From DASYXT01 sp035934555 (lineage in GTDB: Bacteria; Verrucomicrobiota; Verrucomicrobiia; Limisphaerales; UBA8199): a DNA stretch of 64,000 nt. Every line of letters starts with the position of its first letter. Positions within the stretch are counted from its first letter, which is position 1. Location of the stretch: positions 62,001-126,000 of the forward strand of contig DASYXT010000030.1 of the NCBI GenBank assembly GCA_035934555.1, read 5' to 3'. The position numbers and the translations under genes were made by a program. Under the pieces are notes generated by a model. The model ran no database searches and was not told where the DNA came from. It saw only the letters and a program-made list of their open reading frames with translations. Of the stretch, positions 42,492-50,324 are shown one piece after another.

Positions 42492-44390
42492 ATGAAAAAG
42501 GTCGCCGCAGTGTTTGTGCTGGCAGTGTTTGTGCCGAGCCTGGTGCTGGCCTGGCTGGCGCTGCGGTCACTGCGCGACCAGCAATTCCTGCTCGAGCGTC
42601 AGCAATCTTCCCTGTACCAAGGCGTCGCCGATGGGCTCGCGCGGGATGTGCAAAGCGCGCTCGCCGACGATTTGAACGTCTTTGCCGCTAAACTCTCCGC
42701 CCTGTTACAGGACGCCCAACCGGCCGACCTGGCCGCCAACTTCGACGAGCGCCTCCGCCAGAACTGGCCGCTGGCGCAGGTGGGGTTTGTCGTCGCCGAG
42801 AACGGCGAACTGCTCTCGCCCTCAACGCGCGGCCGGCCACAGGCGCGCAGCTTTATCGAGAATAACCGCCGGTTCCTGGCCAATCGCGAGAGCGCCGCGG
42901 TTTACTGGAATCAGAACCTGGGCAAAACACCGCTTGCCGCAAACAACCTAGCGGCAAATAACCCCGACTTCGGCAAAGCCACTGCCAAGGAGGATTTCGC
43001 TGCGAATAATGCCGCCGCCTCGCGTTCCGCGTTTGCCGGCCGGCCTGATGGGAGTCTGGACAAGCTCAAACAGCGCCTGGGCACTTACAATACCCCCCGC
43101 AGCGTCATCCCGCAGCAGCAAGCTCCCGCGGCCTCCGAGCCCGGCAGCCCCGCCAATTCGCAGGACACCTTGCAGGCCTTCTCAAAACTGGTGCCTTCCG
43201 AAGCGGAGTTCCGCCAGCTCATTGGCCAGGCCGCGCAGGGTATGCTGGCCCGTTTTGTCGATAACCAGTTAAGCCTGCTGTTCTGGTGCCGCCCAGCGTC
43301 TGCGCCAAACCTGATTTTCGGCGCGCAACTCGATCTCGCCAATCTGAAAAGCGAATTGGGCGGCCTGTTGGGCCAGCTCGACCCGGCCCTGCGCCAGTCC
43401 ATTTGCGTCGCGCTGTTGGATGACAACGCCAGACCGGCGGCGCTTTCGCACCCATTTTTTCACGCCAACTGGAAGCGGCCCTTTGTGGCCACCGAGATTG
43501 GCGAAACGCTCCCGCATTGGGAGGTGGCGGTGTATCTGTTGGACCCGGCCAAACTGGCCCACTCGGCCCAAACTCTCAAAGTCACGCTCGGGTTGTTGAT
43601 CGGGTTGCTCGTCTTCGCTATCGGCAGTGGAAGCTGGCTGATCGTCGCGGACCTCAACCGCCAGCTTGTTTCCGCCCGCCAGAAAACCGATTTCGTCAGC
43701 AACGTCTCCCATGAACTCAAGACGCCGCTGACTTCCATCCGCATGTTCTCCGAACTCCTGGCCGAAGGGCGGGTCACTGACCCCGCCCGCCAACGCTCTT
43801 ACCTGTCGATCATCGCCGCCGAAACCGCCCGTCTCACCCGTCTCATCAATAATGTGCTGGACTTCGCACGCACCGAGCGCGGGCAGAAAAGGTACCGATT
43901 TCAGAAATGCGATTTGCTCCAACTCGTGCGAGAGTTGACCGACACTTACCGCCCGCACCTCGAAGCCGAAGGGTTCCGCTTCCAATGCGCTCTGCCCGCC
44001 GCCCCCATCGTCGTCAACGCCGACCGCGACGCGCTGGCGCAAGTCGTCCTGAACCTTCTCTCGAACGCGGAAAAATATTCCGGGGAACGCAAAGAAATCC
44101 TTTTGCGCCTCGAACAACAGAGTGCGCCCTTGCCCCACCTCGAGTTGGCCGTGCTGGACCGCGGCCTGGGTGTCCCGCCTGGCGCTGAAGAGAAGATTTT
44201 TGAGAAGTTTTACCGGGCGCACGACGCCTTGAGCTGCGGTATTCAAGGCTCGGGACTCGGGCTAACGCTGGCCCGCCAGATCGCGCGGGCTCATGGCGGC
44301 GAAATCCTTTATGCGCCGCGTGAGGGTGGTGGTAGCTGTTTCAGCTTGCGCCTGCCCGCCGCGGAGCCGCCGCCTCAATTAGAATCATGA
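42492..44390 (+). CDS. membrane sensor histidine kinase
   Basis: 632 residues. Membrane helices at about 3-23 and 367-388 enclose a long periplasmic sensor region without a recognised domain; it holds a low-complexity Asn/Ala part (AANNLAANNPDFGKA, about 150-175). HisKA has H407 in DFVSNVSHELKTPLTSIRMF. The ATPase blocks NLLSNAEKYSG (N box), DRGLGVPPG (G1) and GSGLGLTLARQIARAHGG (G2) follow. It overlaps the response regulator gene by ATGA. Confidence 0.93.
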   Translation: MKKVAAVFVLAVFVPSLVLAWLALRSLRDQQFLLERQQSSLYQGVADGLARDVQSALADDLNVFAAKLSALLQDAQPADLAANFDERLRQNWPLAQVGFVVAENGELLSPSTRGRPQARSFIENNRRFLANRESAAVYWNQNLGKTPLAANNLAANNPDFGKATAKEDFAANNAAASRSAFAGRPDGSLDKLKQRLGTYNTPRSVIPQQQAPAASEPGSPANSQDTLQAFSKLVPSEAEFRQLIGQAAQGMLARFVDNQLSLLFWCRPASAPNLIFGAQLDLANLKSELGGLLGQLDPALRQSICVALLDDNARPAALSHPFFHANWKRPFVATEIGETLPHWEVAVYLLDPAKLAHSAQTLKVTLGLLIGLLVFAIGSGSWLIVADLNRQLVSARQKTDFVSNVSHELKTPLTSIRMFSELLAEGRVTDPARQRSYLSIIAAETARLTRLINNVLDFARTERGQKRYRFQKCDLLQLVRELTDTYRPHLEAEGFRFQCALPAAPIVVNADRDALAQVVLNLLSNAEKYSGERKEILLRLEQQSAPLPHLELAVLDRGLGVPPGAEEKIFEKFYRAHDALSCGIQGSGLGLTLARQIARAHGGEILYAPREGGGSCFSLRLPAAEPPPQLES

Positions 44391-45079
44391 GCGCAAAAGT
44401 TCTCATCGTCGAAGACGACCCGCACATCCTGCTGGGCCTCGAGGAAGTGCTCAAAAGCGACGGCCTGGAGGTGGCCGTCTGCCATCGCGGCGACCAGGCG
44501 CTCGAAGCCGTCGCCAAACACCAGCCGCGGTTAATCGTGTTGGACGTCATGCTGCCAGGCTTGAGCGGCTACGACGTTTGCAAACAGCTCCGCGCCCGCA
44601 ACATCGCCACCCCCGTGCTCATGCTTACGGCCAAAAGCCAGGAACTGGATAAAGTCGTCGGGCTCGAACTCGGCGCCGACGATTACGTCACCAAACCTTT
44701 CGGCGTGCGCGAATTGCTCGCCCGCATCCATGCCCTGCTCCGCCGCTCCGCCCCCACCGCCGACTCGGCCGATTCCGCCCCGTTCCACATCGGCTCGGCC
44801 ATCATCGAGCCGAAGACCTTTCAACTCCGCCGCGGCGCTATCATCGAGGAACTGACCGCCAAAGAATTGAAGCTGCTGCAAATATTCCACGCGCGCCCGG
44901 GCGAAGTGCTTTCGCGCGATCGCCTGCTCAATGAAGTCTGGGGCTATAATTATTATGGCACGACCCGCACCCTCGACCAGGTCATCGTTCAACTCCGCCG
45001 CAAGCTTGGCGATTCTGGCGAGCAACCGCGCCATCTCATAACCGTCCACGGTGTCGGCTACAAATTGGCCGGACCATGA
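44387..45079 (+). CDS. OmpR/PhoB-type response regulator
   Basis: 230 residues. Receiver: KVLIVEDDPHILLG, phospho-Asp D53 in LIVLDVMLPGLSGYD, Lys in DYVTKPFGVRELLARI. The C-terminal winged helix has LTAKELKLLQIFHARPGEVLSRDRLLNEVWG and TRTLDQVIVQLRRKLGD. Coupled by ATGA overlaps with the histidine kinase upstream and the glycosidase gene downstream. Confidence 0.96.
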   Translation: MSAKVLIVEDDPHILLGLEEVLKSDGLEVAVCHRGDQALEAVAKHQPRLIVLDVMLPGLSGYDVCKQLRARNIATPVLMLTAKSQELDKVVGLELGADDYVTKPFGVRELLARIHALLRRSAPTADSADSAPFHIGSAIIEPKTFQLRRGAIIEELTAKELKLLQIFHARPGEVLSRDRLLNEVWGYNYYGTTRTLDQVIVQLRRKLGDSGEQPRHLITVHGVGYKLAGP

Positions 45080-46548
45080 CGGGAACATTGACAAAGTTCG
45101 TGCCAAAGCCCTGTAGGAGACCCACTCTTCCACTTCCTCAGCCAGGAATCCTGTTGGCCCTCGTAGCGGTTTCCATCGCGGCGACGCTGTCATCCGACGG
45201 TGCCGCCGCCGAGCCCGTTGCGATTCATGTGTCGCCTGAAACCGTAGTTCAACGAATTCCCCCGGATTTCATTGGGTTCGGCTATGAAACCTCGGCCGTC
45301 GCCCTGACGAATTACTTCAGCGCGGGCAACAAGGAGTTGATTCAGCTTTACCGCAACTTGAGTTCTGATGGGCTGATTCGGATTGGTGGCAACGTGTCAG
45401 ATCATGCGCGATACGAACCCGACGGAGTTTCGGCGGCCCGGACGGAGCGGGAAGTCACCGTGATCAATCGCCGGAATCTTCAGGACCTGGAGGAGTTCGC
45501 GCGTGCAACCGGATGGCGGGTCATGTGGGGATTGAATTTCGGCACCGGTTCAAAGGAAGAGGCGGCGCGGGAAGCCCACGCCGTAAGCGACATCCTGGGC
45601 GATCGGTTGCAATCCCTCCAAATCGGCAACGAAGTCGATCTGCGCAGCCATTACACGTTGAAGTACGACGATTTCGCTTCCTACTATTCCAATTATCTGG
45701 CCTGCAAAAGAGCGATCCTTGCGGTGGTGCCGGAAGCGCGGTTCTCCGGACCGGATGTGGCGGGCAACTTGGAGTGGTTTCGGAAATTTTCCCGCGCTGA
45801 AGCCGGTCATGTGGAATTCCTGACTCATCATTACTACCGCACGGGCGCCAACCGGCCGGAGGCCACGATCCAGAACCTCCTCGCCTCGGACCACGCCTGG
45901 GACGACAAATTGCGTGAATTGCAACAGATCAGCCGGGATGCCGGCACGCCGTTCCGGATCAACGAGGTGAATTCATTCTATGGCGGTGGCAAGCGGGGCG
46001 TCAGCGACACCTACGCCTCGGCCCTGTGGTGCCTGGATTACATGTTGGTTCTGGCTTCGCACGGCTGCGACGGGGTCAACCTGGAAACCGACGTCAACCA
46101 ACTGGGCTGGATCAGCCACTACTCTCCCATCGTGCACGAGCCATCTGGAAAATGCACGGCCCGCCCGGAATACTACGCGCTGTTGGCCTTCGGGATGGCT
46201 GCAAAAGGCGACTTGCTGAAAATTGATTTGGACAAACAGACCATCAACTTAACCGCTTATGCGACGCGACCTGAGGACCAATCGATCTGGCTGGTGGCGG
46301 TCAATAAGGATGGTTCTCGCGATGCCGAACTCAAAGTCGGCCTGCCGGGAGTCTATGCGCGGGCGGAGGCTTTCTGGTTGAAAGCGCCTGGCGCGCAGAG
46401 CACGAATGAAGTCACTTTGGCCGGCACGCAAGTTGCCGCGGACGGGCGATGGACTCCCGGACCGCCCAACGAGGTAAGCATCCGGAAGAAAAGAGTGGAA
46501 TTGATTGTGCCCCACCTCAGCGCGCTCTTGCTGCATTTCCGGCAATAA
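45076..46548 (+). CDS. secreted GH79-like glycoside hydrolase (beta-glucuronidase/heparanase type)
   Basis: 490 residues with an N-terminal hydrophobic signal (about 25-45, ending GAAAEP). The barrel shows GLIRIGGNVSDHARYEPDG, then LQIGNEVDLRSHYTLKYDDF with likely acid/base E186, and FRINEVNSFYGGGKRGVSD with likely nucleophile E297. The spacing of the two Glu fits clan GH-A. The C-terminal 110 residues look like a beta-sandwich. Substrate is uncertain: a uronic-acid glycan is suggested by the family. ATGA overlap with the response regulator suggests the pair controls its own glycosidase. Confidence 0.8.
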   Translation: MTGTLTKFVPKPCRRPTLPLPQPGILLALVAVSIAATLSSDGAAAEPVAIHVSPETVVQRIPPDFIGFGYETSAVALTNYFSAGNKELIQLYRNLSSDGLIRIGGNVSDHARYEPDGVSAARTEREVTVINRRNLQDLEEFARATGWRVMWGLNFGTGSKEEAAREAHAVSDILGDRLQSLQIGNEVDLRSHYTLKYDDFASYYSNYLACKRAILAVVPEARFSGPDVAGNLEWFRKFSRAEAGHVEFLTHHYYRTGANRPEATIQNLLASDHAWDDKLRELQQISRDAGTPFRINEVNSFYGGGKRGVSDTYASALWCLDYMLVLASHGCDGVNLETDVNQLGWISHYSPIVHEPSGKCTARPEYYALLAFGMAAKGDLLKIDLDKQTINLTAYATRPEDQSIWLVAVNKDGSRDAELKVGLPGVYARAEAFWLKAPGAQSTNEVTLAGTQVAADGRWTPGPPNEVSIRKKRVELIVPHLSALLLHFRQ

Positions 46549-46705
46549 ACCCAATAGGGTGGTCCATAACTTTTAAACACCTCTTGGCAGGGCCGCTGCT
46601 GACTACTATTCGCTTCGCTGATGGGGGAGCCAGCGGCCATGCTCGCTTGAATCGGCTCGCCCCGTCGCAACCAATATTCCGCCCGACACTCGACACACGC
46701 CACAA

Positions 46706-46742
46706 ATCTTATTGACATTCGGCCAAAACAAGCGAATAAGAT
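46706..46742 (+). promoter_or_regulatory. sigma-70-like promoter within inverted repeat before the first S74 gene
   Basis: TTGACA (46712-46717), 17 bases, AATAAG (46735-46740), about 30 bases before the start. The inverted repeat ATCTTATT (46706-46713) / AATAAGAT (46735-46742) overlaps both boxes, so a repressor could bind over the promoter. This promoter differs from that of the two later S74 genes. Confidence 0.55.
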
Positions 46743-46770
46743 CGTCTTGTTCCACCCAAAAGAATAACAG

Positions 46771-49278
46771 ATGAAGACGCGCTCGCTCAAATTAGCTTCG
46801 GCGCTGGTAACACTGGCGCTTTCAATCCTCGACCCGCAACTCTCAACGGTCTTGGCCCAAGGCACGGCGTTTACCTACCAGGGCCGGTTGAACGATGCCA
46901 ACGCTCCCGCGAACGGCAGCTACGACCTGCGGTTCATCGTTTATGACAACAGCGTGGGTGGGACCCAGCAAGGGCCGAGCCTCACCAACGCGGCCACCGC
47001 CGTGAGCAATGGTCTGTTCACGGTCACTCTCGATTTTGGAAACCAGTTTCCCGGGGCGGCCCGCTGGCTGGACATCGCCGTGCGCACCAACGGCGGCGGC
47101 AACTTCTTGGCTCTGACGCCGCGCCAGGCACTGACGCCCTCCCCGTATGCGATTACCGCCGGCAACGTCGTCAGCGGCGGGCTGGCGGCGGGCGCCTACG
47201 GAAATGCGGTCACGCTGAACAATGCCGCCAACCAGTTCACTGGATCATTCGCCGGCAACGGCGCCAATGTGACCAACGTGAATGCCGCCACGCTGGGCGG
47301 GCTGGCACCGTCAAATTTCTGGCAACTGGGGGGCAATTCGATTTCCCTCGGCCAATTTCTCGGCAGCGTGAACAACCAGCCGATGGCCATCCTGGCGAAC
47401 AATCTACAGGTGATGCGGTTCGCCTATGCGTCAAACAGTGTGGACGGCTACAGCCCGAATCTGATTGGCGGGAACAGCGCGAACAACGTCTCCGCTGGCG
47501 TGGTGGGGGCAACAATTGGCGGTGGCGGCGGTTCGGGAATATTTTTGAACAGCGTGACTGCCGACTTTGGGACCGTGGTCGGCGGTTCGTTCAGCAGCGC
47601 CAACGGCAAGTATGCCGTCGCGGGCGGTTTCAATTCGTCGGCCAACGCGGATTACTCGGTGGCCATGGGAAACTCCAGCGCCGGCGGCCAATACTCCGCG
47701 GCGTTCGGCTATTCTTCCGCCACCAACTCCTATGCTGCCGCGATGGGATACTCGTTCGCCGACGGTTTCGTTTCCACCGCGATGGGTCATTCAGTGGCCG
47801 CCGGCCAATACTCTGCGGCGTTCGGGAACTCCTCCGCCAACGACGATTACGCCACCGCGATGGGAAGTTCCACCGCCGGCGGAACAAATTCGACCGCCCT
47901 GGGCGCCTCCAGCACATCCGCCAATTATGCCACCGCGATGGGAAGTTCGTTCGCCTACGGCGCCTATTCCACCGCGATGGGCACAGGTCTGGCCACCAAT
48001 GTGGCCGCCACGGCGATGGGCGTTTCGACTGCGGGTGGATATGGTTCCACGGCGATGGGCTCTTGCAATCGCTTCGCCGGCCTCGGCGCCTACGGTGACT
48101 ACTCCACGGCGATGGGCGCTTCGTTGGCCAGCAGTTTTTTCTCCACCGCCATGGGAGGATCATCGGCCAGCTACTATGCCGCCACCGCCGTGGGCAATTC
48201 GTATGCCGGCGGCCGGTTTTCTACCGCGATGGGCGCTTCGACCAATAGCGCTGACTACTCCACTGCAATGGGCCAATCAATCGCCAACGGCGGCTTCTCC
48301 ACCGCGATGGGCGCGTCGGAGGCCGACGGCGGCTACTCCACCGCGATGGGTTATTTTTCGATTGCCTCCGGTTCAAACTCGACCGCGATGGGCAGTTCGG
48401 ACGCCGGCGGTGACTACTCAACGGCCATGGGCGGTTCGACCGCCGGCGGTGCGTTCTCTACCGCGGTGTGTAGCTCGTTGGCCGGAGGCGATTATTCCTT
48501 TGGCGGCGGTTATGGGGCCAGCGCTGGTTACAATGGGGACTTCGTTTGGGCAGATTCACAGTTCACAGGCACGTTTTTTGCCTCCACTGCGCCCGATCAA
48601 TTCCTCATCCGCGCCGCCGGGGGCGTGGGGATTGACACCACCGCGCCGCAATCGGCCTTGCACATCGCCGACGCCAGCGGGATTACCCTCGGACAAAATG
48701 CCACCGGCGGCGGTTACACGGCGCTGAGAATTGACTTGAGCGCCGTCTCCGGCGGCTACGCCGAGTTGCAGGCCATCGGTTCGTCCGGCTCCAGCTATGG
48801 CAACCTGATCCTCAATCGCTTTGGCAACAACGTGGGCATCGCCACCGGCGCAAACACGCCCGGGCATCTGTTGGTGGTGGGCAGCTCCGGCTTCCCGGCC
48901 TATTGCGACGGCGTCAACTGGGTAAATGGCTCGGACCGCAACTCCAAGCAGGACTTCAGCCCCGTCAATCCGCTCGCGGTGCTGGAGAAAGTTGCCGCCT
49001 TGCCCATCACCGAATGGCAATACAAGACCGAACCGGGCCAGGAACACCTCGGCCCGATGGCGCAGGATTTTCACGCCGCGTTCGGCTTGAATGGCAGCGA
49101 CGACAAACATATCTCGACGGTGGACGAAGGCGGCGTGGCGCTGGCGGCGATTCAGGGATTGAACCAGAAGGTGGACGACCTTCAAACCGAATTGAACCGC
49201 CGAGACGCCGAGAACGCCGAGTTGAAAGCGCGGCTGGACAAACTGGAACGGATGCTTCTGAACCAAAAATCAAACTGA
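46771..49278 (+). CDS. secreted fibre-like protein with YadA-type head repeats and S74 chaperone tail (first copy)
   Basis: 835 residues. Signal peptide to about residue 30, then a conserved N-terminal domain (about 31-145) with GTAFTYQGRLNDANAPANG, NGLFTVTLDFGNQF and TPSPYAITAG. Residues about 290-570 are 14-residue-type repeats of the pattern YSTAMGxSxAxGG, which resemble YadA-like collagen-binding heads. The C terminus (about 721-835) is the S74 intramolecular chaperone: SDRNSKQDFSPVNPLAVLEK, LGPMAQDFHAAFGL, DKHISTVDEGGVALAAIQGL and a coiled-coil end. S74 domains trimerise fibres and self-cleave in phage tail spikes. No catalytic domain is seen. The role may be adhesion. Confidence 0.88.
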   Translation: MKTRSLKLASALVTLALSILDPQLSTVLAQGTAFTYQGRLNDANAPANGSYDLRFIVYDNSVGGTQQGPSLTNAATAVSNGLFTVTLDFGNQFPGAARWLDIAVRTNGGGNFLALTPRQALTPSPYAITAGNVVSGGLAAGAYGNAVTLNNAANQFTGSFAGNGANVTNVNAATLGGLAPSNFWQLGGNSISLGQFLGSVNNQPMAILANNLQVMRFAYASNSVDGYSPNLIGGNSANNVSAGVVGATIGGGGGSGIFLNSVTADFGTVVGGSFSSANGKYAVAGGFNSSANADYSVAMGNSSAGGQYSAAFGYSSATNSYAAAMGYSFADGFVSTAMGHSVAAGQYSAAFGNSSANDDYATAMGSSTAGGTNSTALGASSTSANYATAMGSSFAYGAYSTAMGTGLATNVAATAMGVSTAGGYGSTAMGSCNRFAGLGAYGDYSTAMGASLASSFFSTAMGGSSASYYAATAVGNSYAGGRFSTAMGASTNSADYSTAMGQSIANGGFSTAMGASEADGGYSTAMGYFSIASGSNSTAMGSSDAGGDYSTAMGGSTAGGAFSTAVCSSLAGGDYSFGGGYGASAGYNGDFVWADSQFTGTFFASTAPDQFLIRAAGGVGIDTTAPQSALHIADASGITLGQNATGGGYTALRIDLSAVSGGYAELQAIGSSGSSYGNLILNRFGNNVGIATGANTPGHLLVVGSSGFPAYCDGVNWVNGSDRNSKQDFSPVNPLAVLEKVAALPITEWQYKTEPGQEHLGPMAQDFHAAFGLNGSDDKHISTVDEGGVALAAIQGLNQKVDDLQTELNRRDAENAELKARLDKLERMLLNQKSN

Positions 49279-49288
49279 AAGGGGTGCG

Positions 49289-49480
49289 TCAGCCGCCCTG
49301 TCCATAGCCAGGGTCAGAATTAGGCGAGACATCCAGAGGCGCAACGTGGTTGTCCATGAAGACAACGTTTTTACCGGATTTGGGCGGACGCGAATGGAAG
49401 TCCTGGTAGTCCAGCACTTTGTCAGTAGCCCTTTGCTGCGGCTGTGCTGGGGGGCTGGGGGTGTTCTGGGGGTCGCTTGA
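49289..49480 (-). pseudogene. remnant of a prepilin-type/H-X9-DG protein C terminus
   Basis: The minus strand reads KVLDYQDFHSRPPKSGKNVV, then FMDNHVAPLDVSPNSDP, and a stop at 49289. This is the usual C-terminal pattern of the H-X9-DG prepilin-like proteins, close to the AFGDGHAEY part of the gene at 5777. The open frame upstream of about 49480 is the antisense of the sigma factor gene, so only the tail remains. It lies in the 232 bp between the first S74 gene and the sigma gene. Confidence 0.45.
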
Positions 49481-49510
49481 TGAGGGAACCGGGATGGGGT
49501 ATGAGTATTC

Positions 49511-50260
49511 ATGAGCCCGCCCGAAGCGCCGCGCGACGATTTGCGTACGGAGGCGGCAACGTTTCGCACCACGCACTGGACGGTGGTGCTGGCGGCAAAG
49601 GAGGGCAAGGGTTCGGCTGCGGAGGCTGTGGCAGCGCTCTGTTCCAGCTACTGGTATCCCATCTACGCGTTCATTCGACGAACCGGTGCGAGTCCGCATG
49701 AAGCCGAAGACCTGACGCAGGAGTTTTTCTGCCGCGTGCTGCAGCGGGAGTGGTTGGGGAACGTGCACCCTGCCGGGGGTAAATTCAGGTCGTTTTTGCT
49801 GAGGTGCGTAAAGAATTTCCTGGCCAACGAGCGGGACAAGGTCTTGGCGCAACGGCGCGGAGGGGGTCGTGCTCCCGTTCCACTTGAACGTGAGGATGCC
49901 GAGACGCGGTATATGTTCGAGCCGGCCGATCCAATCACTCCGGATATGGTCTATGAGCGGCAATGGGTGTTCGAGTTGCTGGAGCGAACGGTTGAAAGCT
50001 TGCGGAGCGAATATGCCAAAACAAATAAGCTCGATTGGTTTGAGCAATTGCGCGGGTTTCTGCCCGGCGGCCGAGAGGAGCTGTCCCGCGCAGAGATGGC
50101 GCAAAAGCGAGGGCTCAGCGCCAATGCGATTGATGTGGCGATTCACCGATTGCGGCAGCGGTTCGGAGCGGTTTTACGGCAGAAGGTTGCAGAAACCGTG
50201 TCCTGCGAGGCCGAAGTTGATGAAGAGATCAGGCATTTGATGTCTGTCCTGAGCGCGTGA
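49511..50260 (+). CDS. ECF-type RNA polymerase sigma factor
   Basis: 249 residues. Region 2 is seen as FIRRTGASPHEAEDLTQEFFCRVLQ and GGKFRSFLLRCVKNFLANER. Region 4 is SRAEMAQKRGLSANAIDVAIHRLRQRFG. The insert of about 70 residues between them (VPLEREDAETRYMFEPADPI, GFLPGGREEL) is longer than in a compact ECF. No anti-sigma gene with a membrane anchor is adjacent. Instead a Ser/Thr kinase follows 64 bp on, as in the kinase-linked ECF groups of Planctomycetes and Verrucomicrobia. Confidence 0.9.
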   Translation: MSPPEAPRDDLRTEAATFRTTHWTVVLAAKEGKGSAAEAVAALCSSYWYPIYAFIRRTGASPHEAEDLTQEFFCRVLQREWLGNVHPAGGKFRSFLLRCVKNFLANERDKVLAQRRGGGRAPVPLEREDAETRYMFEPADPITPDMVYERQWVFELLERTVESLRSEYAKTNKLDWFEQLRGFLPGGREELSRAEMAQKRGLSANAIDVAIHRLRQRFGAVLRQKVAETVSCEAEVDEEIRHLMSVLSA

Positions 50261-50286
50261 ACGAAGGGCTTCAAACCAAGTCGCTC

Positions 50287-50315
50287 GTAAGGTTTTGGCC
50301 AAAGACCGGTTGTAA
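50287..50315 (+). promoter_or_regulatory. two-box promoter candidate GTAAGGTT-N16-TGTAA before the Ser/Thr kinase
   Basis: GTAAGGTT (50287-50294) and TGTAA (50311-50315) with 16 bases between, 14 bases from the first base of TGTAA to the ATG. The same two boxes at the same spacing occur at 53817-53845 and 56087-56115. Confidence 0.55.
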
Positions 50316-50324
50316 GCCTTAGCC

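Noticed and set aside
47640..48480. Short regularly spaced repeats that could be taken for a CRISPR array or satellite
   Set aside because: They are in frame and encode the YadA-type head repeats of the S74 protein; spacing varies by codons and there are no unique spacers.
47567..48727. Pro/Arg-rich 386-codon plus-strand ORF over the first S74 gene
   Set aside because: It is the +1 frame shadow of the head repeats.
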